The notes under the pieces: generated by a model
What the model was told of the DNA's origin: nothing
The model's database searches: none
The model's input: the letters and a program-made list of their open reading frames with translations, nothing else
Program-made: the position numbers and the translations under genes
Shown: positions 47,950-56,521 of the stretch, one piece after another
Position numbering within the stretch: the stretch's first letter is position 1
Layout: each line of letters begins with the position of its first letter
Assembly (NCBI GenBank): GCA_965279355.1
Contig: OZ257155.1
Span: forward strand, 2,356,001-2,420,000
DNA from: G965279355 sp965279355
Lineage (GTDB): Bacteria; Pseudomonadota; Alphaproteobacteria; CACIAM-22H2
Length of the DNA: 64,000 bases
Reading direction: 5' to 3'

Positions 47950-48600
47950 TTATTTCTTGGTCTGCAGCTGGTGGTAGCGGAATTGTTTGCGCGCTTCGTC
48001 GAGGCGCATGCCCTTGCGGGCCGCTTCGCGGATGTGATCTTCCGCCGCTGCGATCTCTTCGGCTGCGTCGAGGATCCTGTCCTCGTGCTCTTTCGGAAGA
48101 ACCACGACGCCGTCGGCGTCGCCGCGTAGCAGATCGCCCGGCTGCACCCGCGCGTCGCCGATATTTACCGGCACGTTCATCTTCTCGACCTGCACGCGGT
48201 CCTTGCCGGTGCGCATCCAGTGATCTTTCGCGAAGAGCGGATAGTTGAGTTCGAGCGCCAGGGCCACGTCGCGACAGATGCCGTCGACGACCGTGCCCGC
48301 AATGCCGCGCCGCTTGGCGATCTCGGTAAGAATGTCGCCCCACACCGTCGCATTCTCGCGCCCACCATTGTCGAGCACGATGACGCTGCCGGGCGGCACA
48401 TCGTCGATATAGTCGCCGACGGTTCCAGGCGGTGTGCCGGCGGGTCCATAGAGAATCGTGAAGGCGCGGCCGGCCATGCGGAACTTCGAATCGCGCGGCT
48501 TGATCTTGTAGCACTGCCCGACGATGCCGAGCCGGTCGAGCGCGTCGCTCAGGGTTGCGGTATCGAGCTTCGATGCGCGATCGACGTTTTTGTCAGTCAT
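47950..48600 (-). CDS. RraA-family protein, probable HMG/CHA aldolase
   Basis: A 216-residue protein of the RraA/dimethylmenaquinone-methyltransferase-like family. The aldolase motif D-x20-R-D is intact (D89, R110, D111 in WGDIL...DGICRD), which favours a metal-dependent 4-hydroxy-4-methyl-2-oxoglutarate / 4-carboxy-4-hydroxy-2-oxoadipate aldolase over an RNase E inhibitor. That reaction yields pyruvate plus oxaloacetate or pyruvate and ends the protocatechuate/gallate 4,5-cleavage route. It lies 16 nt after a second RraA-family gene on the same strand. Nearby LigJ- and LigB-like genes support the role, but substrate specificity is inferred. Confidence 0.85.
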   Translation of the reverse strand: MTDKNVDRASKLDTATLSDALDRLGIVGQCYKIKPRDSKFRMAGRAFTILYGPAGTPPGTVGDYIDDVPPGSVIVLDNGGRENATVWGDILTEIAKRRGIAGTVVDGICRDVALALELNYPLFAKDHWMRTGKDRVQVEKMNVPVNIGDARVQPGDLLRGDADGVVVLPKEHEDRILDAAEEIAAAEDHIREAARKGMRLDEARKQFRYHQLQTKK

Positions 48601-48616
48601 TTCCTGGGTTCCTCGC

Positions 48617-49291
48617 TTACTTCTTCTGCAACATGTGTTCGTAACTGGCGCCCATCACTTCGGTGATCTTCTTGCCGGCGTGCAGGTCCTTCGCCATTGC
48701 CGCTTCGCGCGCCGCGATGTCCTCGGCGGCCTGCAGCACCTTCTCGATATCCGCCGCGGCGATGAAGATCACCGCCGAACCATCGGCCAGCGCATAGTCG
48801 CCGGCATTCACAGTGACATCGCCCACCATGATCGGCTGGTCGGTGGATTCTTCCGCGACGCGATTGCGCGCGGTGCGCGCCGTGAGCATGCGGCCATAGA
48901 CCGGAAATTCCATCTGCCGCGCTTCGTCGATATCGCGCACCGGACCGTCGGCGATGACTCCCGCAACACCCTTGAGCTTGGCGCCGAGCGAAAGAATGCC
49001 GCCCCACGAGCCCGCCTCGATGCCCGAGCGCTGCTCGACCACGATGATCTCGCCCGGCTTGCACGCCTCAATCGCCGTCGTGCCGAGATGGCGCGGCGGC
49101 CCCGACGAGGCCGCGACCTTGTCCTTGGCGACCAGCTTGACGGTATGGACGGTGCCAGCGATACGCTTCTGGGTCGCGAACTGCTGCAGGCCGGTGACAC
49201 AGCCTTTCATGCCCAGCTTGTCGAGAGCATCAGAGACCGCGCAGCAGTCGATCCTACCCAGCCGGGCCGCAAACTCATCCTGTGAAGCCAT
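48617..49291 (-). CDS. RraA-family protein, second paralogue with altered active site
   Basis: A 224-residue RraA-family protein just upstream of the first. It keeps ADGPVRD (R119, D120) but has Gly at position 98 (WGGIL) where the partner has the first Asp of D-x20-R-D. That Asp helps hold the divalent metal in characterised aldolases, so this copy may be inactive, have a different reaction, or form a mixed oligomer with its neighbour. The two proteins are clearly distant paralogues, not a recent duplication. It is divergent from LigJ-like copy 1 across a 214-nt promoter region. Confidence 0.83.
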   Translation of the reverse strand: MASQDEFAARLGRIDCCAVSDALDKLGMKGCVTGLQQFATQKRIAGTVHTVKLVAKDKVAASSGPPRHLGTTAIEACKPGEIIVVEQRSGIEAGSWGGILSLGAKLKGVAGVIADGPVRDIDEARQMEFPVYGRMLTARTARNRVAEESTDQPIMVGDVTVNAGDYALADGSAVIFIAAADIEKVLQAAEDIAAREAAMAKDLHAGKKITEVMGASYEHMLQKK

Positions 49292-49460
49292 TGATAATCC
49301 TCAGATTTTAGTGCTTACAACCGAAAGTAGAAAGACCATATTTCCCATACAGGAAGAAATTGCACAAAACGCGCCCCGCCACGCCCGCCGCTTTGCCTGC
49401 AAGGCGCTGGTCTATCTAGTTTTTCCCGTTCCCTGGCGCCAGTGAAAACTTCTATAGAAG

Positions 49461-49482
49461 TGAGCGAACTGAGCGAACTCGC
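49461..49482 (+). repeat. Left copy of a 22-nt inverted repeat bounding the aromatic block
   Basis: Two direct units of GAGCGAACT preceded by T and followed by CGC make a 22-nt motif. An exact reverse-complement copy lies at 58943-58964. This copy lies 24 nt before the LigJ-like copy 1 start codon. Confidence 0.6.
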
Positions 49483-49505
49483 TGCCCCCGGGGAGAAACA
49501 CTTCG

Positions 49506-50507
49506 ATGATCATCGACTGCCACGCGCATGTGAGCGCGCCGACCGAGCTCTGGGCCTACAAGGCCTCCATCCTGTCGCATCGCGGCGCGCATGGCCGCGG
49601 CAAGGTCGAGGTCAGCGACGAGCAGCTGGTGGCCGCGGCCAACAAGAAGGAGATGGCCCCAGTCGGCCATCTCGACATGATGAAGCGCAACGGCATCGAC
49701 ATGCAGCTGGTCTCGCCCCGGCCCTTCCAGATGATGCACAGCGCCAAGCCGGCGCGGGTCGTCCACTGGTTCACCGAGGAGACCAACAACATCATCGCCC
49801 GGCAGATCAAGCTGCTGCCCGACAAGTTCATGGGGGTCGGCGGCCTGCCGCAGGTGGCCGGTGCTCCGATCACCGAGGCGCTCCCCGAGCTCGAGCGCGG
49901 CATCAGGACGCTCGGCTTCAAGGGCTGCCTGCTCAACCCGGACCCTTACGAGAACAGCGGCACCGAAGCCCCGCCGCTGGGCGACCGCTACTGGTATCCG
50001 CTCTACGAGAAGCTCTGCGAACTCGACGTGCCGGCGCACATCCACGCCACCGGCTCGCATTCCGAGCGCAGCCCCTACACCCTGCACTTCATCAACGAGG
50101 AGAGCATCGCGGTCTATGGCCTGGTGAACTCCAGCGTGCTCAAGGACTTCCCGACCCTCAAGATCGTGGTCTCGCATGGCGGCGGCGCCATTCCCTATCA
50201 GCTGGGCCGTTTCCAGAGCGGCTCCATGCGCAACCCCGAGGGGCAGCGCTTCCTCGACGGCATGCGCAAGCTCTACTACGACACGGTGCTCTACACCGAG
50301 GGCGCGCTGCGCCTGCTGATCGAGACCGTCGGCGCGGAGCGCTGCCTGTTCGGCGCGGAATGCCCCGGCGTCGGCTCGGCGGTGAACCCCGACACCGGCC
50401 GCACCTTCGACGACATCGTCCCGATCCTCAAGAAGTTCGACTGGCTGGATGAGAAGTCCAAGAAGATGATCTTCGAGGACAACGCCAGAAAGCTGTTCAA
50501 GATTTAA
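49506..50507 (+). CDS. LigJ-like amidohydrolase-family hydratase, copy 1
   Basis: A 333-residue COG2159 amidohydrolase-superfamily protein. The metal-binding HxH is at H6/H8 (DCHAHVS); further ligands are likely in HIHATGSH and SHGGGAIPY. The layout (LNPDPYENSGTEAPPLGDRYW, HGGGAIPYQLGRF) resembles LigJ, the 4-oxalomesaconate hydratase of the protocatechuate 4,5-cleavage pathway, more than ACMSD. The neighbouring RraA-type aldolases would act next. The gene is nearly identical at DNA level to one at 56522, differing visibly only near both ends. It converges on the LigB-like gene, 16 nt away, across a small AGGGCG/CGCCCT hairpin. Confidence 0.85.
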   Translation: MIIDCHAHVSAPTELWAYKASILSHRGAHGRGKVEVSDEQLVAAANKKEMAPVGHLDMMKRNGIDMQLVSPRPFQMMHSAKPARVVHWFTEETNNIIARQIKLLPDKFMGVGGLPQVAGAPITEALPELERGIRTLGFKGCLLNPDPYENSGTEAPPLGDRYWYPLYEKLCELDVPAHIHATGSHSERSPYTLHFINEESIAVYGLVNSSVLKDFPTLKIVVSHGGGAIPYQLGRFQSGSMRNPEGQRFLDGMRKLYYDTVLYTEGALRLLIETVGAERCLFGAECPGVGSAVNPDTGRTFDDIVPILKKFDWLDEKSKKMIFEDNARKLFKI

Positions 50508-50523
50508 GGGCGGCGATGCGCCC

Positions 50524-51537
50524 TCAGCTCTTCACGTCCCACCAGTAAAACCCGTTGGCGGTGCCGGTGCCCGCGGGCGAGCGATAGCAGGGGATGTAGT
50601 CGATCTCGTGCATCTCCACATCGAGATCCTCCAGTACGCCGGCCAGCGAAATCCACGATTTCAGTTCCGAGGTGCCGGCCTGAAGATCGGGGAGCGGAAT
50701 CGCGCAGAGATAGTCTTTGTTCTTCTCCCGCATCGCCGTCACGAATCGACGGTCGAATTCCTCGTCGATCGTGAAATGACTCATGCCGCCGGAGCCGAAC
50801 ACAGCGACGCGCTTGTCGGATTTCCAGCTGTCGATCGCCTTCTTCACGATCCGGCCGAACGCATAGGCGCGGCTCGCCTTGGGCTGGTTCGGCGGGAAAA
50901 ACGTATTCTGATAGATCGGCACGTTGGGGACGACCTTGTCGCGCATCACCTGCCGGTAGATATGCCCGAAGGCATGCGAGGCACCGTTGCGCGCGTTCTT
51001 CGGCCAGATCTTCGACGCGGCGACGTCGAAGTCGTTCTCCATCATGGTCTGGATGATGTGCAGACCGAGATCGGGGACACCCTTGTATTCGGTGTATTCC
51101 TCGGTCGCATGGCCGTGCTCGCCTTCGATGACCCCTGGCGGCAGCTCCTTGCGCCGCTCTTCGCTCTGAAGATAGTTCGGGATCGTCGCGCCGTAGAACA
51201 CCATGAAAGGCGGATTGAGCTGGTCGGTCTCGTAGACCTCGCTCTGGTCGTTGCCGAGGATGACGGCAATATCGGCGCCGACCTCATCCCATTTATCGGC
51301 CAGCTTCGTCATGCCGATATCGCAGCGCTCGCGGTAGCTGCGCTGGGCGTCCATCGATGACTTGGCGTCGAGCCCTTCGGACTGCCGCAGCGTCACCAGC
51401 TCGTCGAAGGTCAGCTCGCGGCCGCGAAAGGGATGCTTGCGCATCCGGTCCGCCTTCACGCGCAACTGCCACTGGTCGACGGTTGTGTGCAACTGCGGGC
51501 CATGGGTTGTCGCCATGGCGAGAACGATCTTAGCCAT
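50524..51537 (-). CDS. LigB-type (class III extradiol) dioxygenase-like protein
   Basis: A 337-residue protein of the LigB superfamily, whose iron enzymes open catechol-type rings such as protocatechuate and gallate. The first ligand His12 is present (MATTHGP), and the distal acid region GGMSHFTIDEEFD (about 250-260) is kept. The second His, found in NDH motifs of LigB, is replaced by Gln98 (GNDQSE), so the metal site is non-canonical. It is the last gene of the leftward transporter operon, 23 nt after the permease, which ties it to an imported substrate. Ring cleavage is probable but not certain. Confidence 0.8.
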   Translation of the reverse strand: MAKIVLAMATTHGPQLHTTVDQWQLRVKADRMRKHPFRGRELTFDELVTLRQSEGLDAKSSMDAQRSYRERCDIGMTKLADKWDEVGADIAVILGNDQSEVYETDQLNPPFMVFYGATIPNYLQSEERRKELPPGVIEGEHGHATEEYTEYKGVPDLGLHIIQTMMENDFDVAASKIWPKNARNGASHAFGHIYRQVMRDKVVPNVPIYQNTFFPPNQPKASRAYAFGRIVKKAIDSWKSDKRVAVFGSGGMSHFTIDEEFDRRFVTAMREKNKDYLCAIPLPDLQAGTSELKSWISLAGVLEDLDVEMHEIDYIPCYRSPAGTGTANGFYWWDVKS

Positions 51538-51560
51538 TTCCGTCTATCCCACGATGCGTG

Positions 51561-52406
51561 TTACCGGCCGCCGACGTGATCGGGACGATAGCGCTGAAAC
51601 GACCGCCGCACCCGCTCGCCGGCAATCGTCAGCAGCATACCGGCGCCCGCCGTCAGCACCACGCCGACCAGCAGAGTATCGGTCTGAAACATCTGCCCGG
51701 CATACGAGATCATATACCCGATGCCTTCGCTGCCGGCAAAGATCTCCCCGATAATTACCCCGATCAGGCCGTGCGCCACGCCCTGGCGAACACCGGTCAG
51801 GATAAAGGGGATCGAATAGGGCACCGCGACGGTGGTGAATATCTGCCGATCCGTGGCGCAGAAGGCGCGCGCCGCCTTCAGCAGGTCGGGGTCGACGTTC
51901 CGCACGCCGGCCAGCGTATTGATCAGGATCGGAAGCAAGGCCGACAGGAACACGATGAAGATCTTCGAACCTGCCCCGATGCCGAACCAGATGATGATCA
52001 GCGGATAAAGCGCGATGCGCGGCATTGCGTAGAGCGCATTGATCACAGGATCGAACAGGAGATTAAGCCGGCGGTACCAGCCGAGCAGGACGCCGAGCGG
52101 CACGCCGGTGAACAGGGCGAGAAAGAAACCGATAAAGAAATTCGTGCCGCTATACGCGGCATCGGACAGCAGCGATCCCTCCGTCAGCAGTTCCCAGAAC
52201 TTCAGCGCGACAGCCGTGGGGCCGCTGAAGAAGAGCGGGGAAATAAGCCCCATCTGCCAGGTGATTTCCCAGATACCGATCAGAATGACGACCGACAGAC
52301 CGCCCAGGATCATCGGCTCCTTTCGGCGCAACGCCGCGCGACGACGGCGATCGTCGGATGTCGGCTTGAGAATGACGGATTGAATCGCCTGAACCTGCTC
52401 AACCAT
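51561..52406 (-). CDS. ABC transporter permease (NitT/TauT family)
   Basis: A 281-residue inner-membrane permease of the SsuC/TauC type with about six transmembrane segments and the binding-protein-dependent EAA-like loop (ALYAMPRIALYPLIIIWFGIG). It starts seven nt after the ATPase stop. With its partners it should import an organic anion such as an aromatic carboxylate or sulfonate. The aromatic-pathway neighbours favour a carboxylate, but sequence alone does not settle this. Confidence 0.93.
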   Translation of the reverse strand: MVEQVQAIQSVILKPTSDDRRRRAALRRKEPMILGGLSVVILIGIWEITWQMGLISPLFFSGPTAVALKFWELLTEGSLLSDAAYSGTNFFIGFFLALFTGVPLGVLLGWYRRLNLLFDPVINALYAMPRIALYPLIIIWFGIGAGSKIFIVFLSALLPILINTLAGVRNVDPDLLKAARAFCATDRQIFTTVAVPYSIPFILTGVRQGVAHGLIGVIIGEIFAGSEGIGYMISYAGQMFQTDTLLVGVVLTAGAGMLLTIAGERVRRSFQRYRPDHVGGR

Positions 52407-52413
52407 GATGACC

Positions 52414-53247
52414 TCACCCAGCCGTCTGGAGAATGTTGATCTTGTCGGCTTCCTCTTCGATCAGGCGCCAGACATTGTCGCAGAGCGACAGGAACTTCGG
52501 ATCGCGTTTAAGGGAAAGCGAGCGCGGGCGCTCAAAGGGGACTTCGAATTCGCGCTTGATGCGGCCGGGCCGCGTCCCCATCACGACAACACGATCGGAG
52601 AGATAGACCGCCTCGTCGATCTGATGCGTAATGAAAATCACGGTCTTTCCGGTCTTCGTCCAAATCTTGAGAAGCTCGGCCTGCATGAACTCGCGCGTCT
52701 GCGCATCGAGTGCAGCGAACGGCTCGTCCATCAGCAGGACTTCGGGATCGGTCGCGAGCGCCCGGGCAAGGTTCACCCGCTGCTGCATGCCTCCGGACAG
52801 TTCGGACGGATAGCGATCCTCGAAGCCGGCGAGGCCGACCATGCGGATCATCTCGTTGGCCCGGCGTGCCATCGTTTCGGTATCGAACCGCCGCTGCATT
52901 TCCATCCCGTAGCGGACATTGTCCCGTACGGTCCGCCACGGAAGCAGGCTGGCATTCTGAAACACCATGGAGCGGTCGACACCGGCGCCCATGACACGCT
53001 TGCCCGCGATCGTCAGCGCGCCCTCCTCGTAAGGAAGAAGACCCGCCAGCACGTTCAGCAGCGTGGTCTTGCCGCAGCCGCTGGGGCCGACGATCGAGAC
53101 GAACTCGCCCTCGGCCACCGTCATCGACACATCGCTGAAGGCCAGGAATTCCTGATCCTCGCGCTCCAGGTAGTAGCGATACGACATGCGATCGACTGTG
53201 AGCTTGGACGCCTTCAACTGCCTGGCTTCGGCGGCGGAGGCACTCAT
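52414..53247 (-). CDS. ABC transporter ATP-binding protein (NitT/TauT family)
   Basis: A 277-residue ATPase. Walker A is VGPSGCGKTT, the signature LSGGMQQRVNLARA, Walker B VLLMDEPFAALD, and the switch His is in IFITHQIDEA. The start is the ATG at 53247 (MSASAAEARQ), sharing one base with the stop of the binding-protein gene; the open frame further upstream is out of register with real coding. The C-terminal FEVPFERPRSLSLK stretch is typical of SsuB/TauB homologues. Confidence 0.95.
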   Translation of the reverse strand: MSASAAEARQLKASKLTVDRMSYRYYLEREDQEFLAFSDVSMTVAEGEFVSIVGPSGCGKTTLLNVLAGLLPYEEGALTIAGKRVMGAGVDRSMVFQNASLLPWRTVRDNVRYGMEMQRRFDTETMARRANEMIRMVGLAGFEDRYPSELSGGMQQRVNLARALATDPEVLLMDEPFAALDAQTREFMQAELLKIWTKTGKTVIFITHQIDEAVYLSDRVVVMGTRPGRIKREFEVPFERPRSLSLKRDPKFLSLCDNVWRLIEEEADKINILQTAG

Positions 53248-54308
53248 CAGAAAGCCCCCGTCAGCTTGCGGTCCTGCTCGGCTTTGATCTCTGCGCCATA
53301 GAGCTTCTCGTAGAACCCTTCCGCCACCAGCTTGCGGGCCACGGTATTGTCGATCATCTGTTTGAAATCGAAGGTCCTGACCGCCGAGATGTCGGGGCCG
53401 ATACGCTCGACGACCGCCGTCGGCGCCGTCTTCTGGATCAGCGGAATCCGGTCGAGAAGAAGGGATTTTTTGACGTTGTCGTAGAGCCGGTCGGTGTCGC
53501 CCTCGGATGCACTCGGATCGTATTTGCGATAGGCGGCAACCGCCGCCGGTTTGTCCGAATAGAGCCGGTGCACGGCCTCGCCGAGCGCGCGCAACAGCCG
53601 CTCCGGTGCATCGGGGTTGGACGCAATCCAAGATTTCCTGAACGTGTATCCCGCCGTGATCACGACGCTTTCGTGTTCTTCCAGAAGCGCCAGCGGCGCC
53701 AGTCCCTGCTGCTCCAGGCGATACCAGGCCGGCGAGGTGATCAGCGATGCGTCGAGCTGTCCCGCTATGAGCATCGTCACCCGCGCCGCGGCATCGGTGC
53801 CTGTCGGCACCCACTGCACATCGTTCGGCCTGAGCCCGTAGCTGCGAAGCAGTCCAGCGGTGTAGTGATAGGGAGGATCGCCGACACGGCCGACGCCGAA
53901 GCGCTTGCCTTTCAGGCCCTCGATCGTCGTGATTTCCTTCCGCGCCATGACAGCAAAGGCCCCGCGATGCAGGATGCTGCCCATGACGACCAGAATGGGG
54001 TCGCGCACGGCGGCGGCGGCCACGTCATCCAGGGAATAGTTGGTGAACTGAACCTCCCCGCTCACCAGTCCGGCGATGCCGACGGGATGAATGCCGAATT
54101 GCGGCGCGACATCGAAGCCGTATTTCTGAAAATAGCCGGCCTCTTTCGCGATCCAGATCGGCCAGCTGCTTGATGAGCGGGTCGGATTGATGACCCGCAA
54201 CGCGGTCGACTGGGCGCGCGTCGTGCCTGGGATCAGACCTGTTACGGCCGCAGCCGCGCCGGCGGCCAGCACCTGGCGACGCGCAGCAAAGAATTTTCCG
54301 GTACTCAC
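53247..54308 (-). CDS. ABC transporter substrate-binding protein (NMT1/TauA-like)
   Basis: A 353-residue periplasmic binding protein with a leader (ARRQVLAAGAAAAVTGLIPG) whose paired arginines and hydrophobic stretch could direct Tat or Sec export. The mature part has the NMT1/TauA fold (LRVINPTRSSSSWPIWIAKEAGYFQKYG). It is the first transporter gene, 72 nt downstream of the GntR regulator, and continues into ATPase, permease and LigB-like genes as one operon. The ligand is unknown; an aromatic acid is the contextual guess. Confidence 0.92.
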   Translation of the reverse strand: MSTGKFFAARRQVLAAGAAAAVTGLIPGTTRAQSTALRVINPTRSSSSWPIWIAKEAGYFQKYGFDVAPQFGIHPVGIAGLVSGEVQFTNYSLDDVAAAAVRDPILVVMGSILHRGAFAVMARKEITTIEGLKGKRFGVGRVGDPPYHYTAGLLRSYGLRPNDVQWVPTGTDAAARVTMLIAGQLDASLITSPAWYRLEQQGLAPLALLEEHESVVITAGYTFRKSWIASNPDAPERLLRALGEAVHRLYSDKPAAVAAYRKYDPSASEGDTDRLYDNVKKSLLLDRIPLIQKTAPTAVVERIGPDISAVRTFDFKQMIDNTVARKLVAEGFYEKLYGAEIKAEQDRKLTGAF

Positions 54309-54380
54309 AATCTTCCTCCCTGTCTAAATGCTTGTTGTTTGGTTTGTTCGGTCGACGAATCTGACGGCTGCCGCCGGGGT

Positions 54381-55154
54381 TCAGTCCTGCTGGCCCACAA
54401 CAGTGAGAAGCTGGTGAGCCCGGATGGATTCAAGGCGTTTGCGCATCAGAGTCGATGCGCGTTCGCTATCCTGTTCCGCAATCGCATTGATAATCGCCGC
54501 GTGCGACGCCATGACGGTTTTTGCCACGGTGTCGCTGGTACGACGGGCGTAGATCGGCTCAAGCACCAGCCGAAGCGCCCCGAACTGGGCGGAAATAACG
54601 CGGTTGCGCGCGACACCGACCAGCGCCTCGTGGAACTGCATGGAGATTTCGGTGAAGCGCTGGGCGCCCTTTGAGGTCAGCGGGGCTTTCGCCAGATCCT
54701 GCATCTGCGCCAAGAAGCCGCGAAGTTGCGCAAGATCCTCCGGCGTGGCGCGCCGAGCCGCGAATTCGGCAGCCGTCACTTCCAGCGCGATTTGCGCGTC
54801 GAACATCTCTTCGATGGAGACGCCGACCAGTTTGAGTTGAATGGCGAGCGCATCGGCGAACCGGAAGGGATTTCCATGCGCGATGAACACGCCGCCCTTT
54901 GCGCCTTTTTTGATTTCGACGATTCCGGCCGCCTCGAGGGAGCGAAGCGCGTCCCGGATGGCCATGCGGCTGACGCCGAAGCGCGCCGCGAGCGTCTTCT
55001 CGCTGCCGATGGGTTCGCCAGCCTGGATCTGCCCGGCGAAAAGCGCCTGCCGCATCTGCTGCGTGATCTGCGCCGAAAGAGTGTCGCTTTTCACAGGCGC
55101 CCAGACACCCGTCGACATCGTTCCCGGCTTTGCCAGCGTTTTCCCCATAGGCAT
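54381..55154 (-). CDS. GntR-family regulator, FadR/FCD subgroup
   Basis: A 257-residue regulator with an N-terminal winged helix (about 25-90: GSEKTLAARFGVSRMAIRDAL, EIKKGAKGGVFI) and a C-terminal FCD all-helical effector domain (about 105-225) with Asp/His positions that usually bind a metal and an organic acid. It lies between, and divergent from, the Rieske oxygenase gene and upstream of the transporter operon. A 27-nt palindromic site covers its own start region (55151-55177), so it probably represses both itself and the Rieske gene until an acid inducer binds. The start MPMGKT offers two in-frame ATGs. Confidence 0.92.
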   Translation of the reverse strand: MPMGKTLAKPGTMSTGVWAPVKSDTLSAQITQQMRQALFAGQIQAGEPIGSEKTLAARFGVSRMAIRDALRSLEAAGIVEIKKGAKGGVFIAHGNPFRFADALAIQLKLVGVSIEEMFDAQIALEVTAAEFAARRATPEDLAQLRGFLAQMQDLAKAPLTSKGAQRFTEISMQFHEALVGVARNRVISAQFGALRLVLEPIYARRTSDTVAKTVMASHAAIINAIAEQDSERASTLMRKRLESIRAHQLLTVVGQQD

Positions 55155-55177
55155 ATGTCTTAATATAATATATATGC
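55151..55177. promoter_or_regulatory. Palindromic operator between the GntR regulator and Rieske gene
   Basis: An AT-rich dyad with half-sites GCATATnTnTTA and TAAnAnATATGC around a 3-nt centre covers 27 nt. It overlaps the start of the GntR gene and lies 48 nt before the Rieske start codon. Such sites are expected for autoregulated FadR-type repressors; binding is inferred, not shown. Confidence 0.65.
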
Positions 55178-55224
55178 AAAGGTCAACTGCGCCGCCAAAA
55201 ACAACGCTTCCGGAGGGTTACGCC

Positions 55225-56478
55225 ATGCTTGAAGAGGACAAGAATCGTCTGCTGACCCAGGTGGGCCCGGGCACGCCGATGGGCAACCTGATGCGGCGCT
55301 ACTGGCACCCGATCGCTGCGGTTGGCGAGTTCGACGAGAAGCCGGTCAAGGCGGTCCGGCTGATGGGCGAAGACCTCACCCTCTATCGCGATCTCAGCGG
55401 CACCTACGGTTTGGTCGACCGCCACTGCCCGCATCGCCGCGCCGACCTCTCCTACGGCTTTGTCGAGAAATGCGGCCTGCGCTGCAACTATCACGGCTGG
55501 GCGTTTGACGAGACCGGCCAGTGCATCGAACAGCCCTACGAGCAGATGGCTGATCCCAACTCGGACTATCACACCCGCATCAAGATCAAGGCATACAAGG
55601 CGCAGGCCCATGCCGGCATGGTCTGGGCCTATATGGGCCCCGAGCCGGCGCCGCTGCTGCCGAACTGGGAGCTGTTCAACTACCCCAACGGCTTCAAGCA
55701 GATCGTGTTCTGCGAAGTCCCCTGCAACTGGCTGCAGGGCCAGGAGAACTCGATCGATCCCGTGCACTTCGAGTGGATGCACGACAACTGGAGCATCCGC
55801 CTCAAGGGCAAGACCGGCCCCTATGCGCCGCCCCACCTCAAGATCGACTTCGAGGAGTTCGAGTACGGCATCCAGTACAAGCGCATCCGCGAAGGCTCCG
55901 ACGAGACCAGCCCGCTGTGGACCGTTGGGCGGGTGTGCCTGTGGCCGAACACGCTGTTTACCGGCAACCATTTCGAATGGCGGGTACCGGTCGACGACGG
56001 GACGACCCTGTCGGTGGCGTGGTTCTTCAGCCGCGTGCCCAAGGACCGCGAGCCGTACGTCCAGAACTCGATCCCCTACTGGTACAGCTGGCTCAAGGAT
56101 CCCAGGACCGGCCGCTGGATCGACAGCCACATCATGAACCAGGACTTCGTGGCGTGGGTCGGCCAGGGCACCGTCTCGGACCGCCAGAACGAGCATCTGG
56201 GCCGCAGCGACCGCGGCATCATGATGCTGCGCAAGCGCTTCCTCGCCGATCTCGAAGCCATCGAGGAAGGCAAGGATCCCAAAGCGATCATCCGCGATCC
56301 GGAAGTGAACAAGAACGTCACCCTGCCGATCGCCGCCCGCAAAAGCCTGATGCACGGCGTGACTCGTGAAGAACTGGAGAAGGATGCGTTGAGCGGTCTG
56401 TCGCGTCGTGATTTTGCGTGGCTCATCGGCCAGCCCGACGAGGTGAAACGCGCCTACCACGACGCCATGGGCTTCTGA
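55225..56478 (+). CDS. Rieske non-haem iron aromatic oxygenase, alpha subunit
   Basis: A 417-residue oxygenase. The Rieske 2Fe-2S ligands are CPH and CNYH (RHCPHRRADL ... LRCNYHGW), and the mononuclear iron site includes NSIDPVHFEWMH (H-x4-H). The family resembles phthalate 4,5-dioxygenase and LigX-type demethylase/hydroxylase components, with a LigXa-like C-terminal region. The ATG at 55225 has a strong GGAGGG seven nt upstream; an earlier in-frame ATG at 55174 lies inside the operator. A dedicated reductase is not next to it. It would supply a dihydroxylated aromatic acid to the ring-cleavage genes. Confidence 0.92.
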   Translation: MLEEDKNRLLTQVGPGTPMGNLMRRYWHPIAAVGEFDEKPVKAVRLMGEDLTLYRDLSGTYGLVDRHCPHRRADLSYGFVEKCGLRCNYHGWAFDETGQCIEQPYEQMADPNSDYHTRIKIKAYKAQAHAGMVWAYMGPEPAPLLPNWELFNYPNGFKQIVFCEVPCNWLQGQENSIDPVHFEWMHDNWSIRLKGKTGPYAPPHLKIDFEEFEYGIQYKRIREGSDETSPLWTVGRVCLWPNTLFTGNHFEWRVPVDDGTTLSVAWFFSRVPKDREPYVQNSIPYWYSWLKDPRTGRWIDSHIMNQDFVAWVGQGTVSDRQNEHLGRSDRGIMMLRKRFLADLEAIEEGKDPKAIIRDPEVNKNVTLPIAARKSLMHGVTREELEKDALSGLSRRDFAWLIGQPDEVKRAYHDAMGF

Positions 56479-56521
56479 CAACCGAACGCATACTCAAAAA
56501 AATCCGGGAGCGACAACGCCG

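Noticed and set aside
47950..48600. Reading the RraA-family protein as an RNase E regulator (RraA)
   Set aside because: The D-x20-R-D aldolase motif is intact and the neighbours are aromatic-pathway genes.
49442..50452. 336-codon frame overlapping LigJ-like copy 1
   Set aside because: The LigJ-like frame has clear family motifs; the alternative is Arg/Pro/Gly-rich shadow sequence.
53248..53814. Upstream extension of the ABC ATPase frame
   Set aside because: It overlaps the substrate-binding-protein gene in another frame; ATPase similarity starts at 53247.
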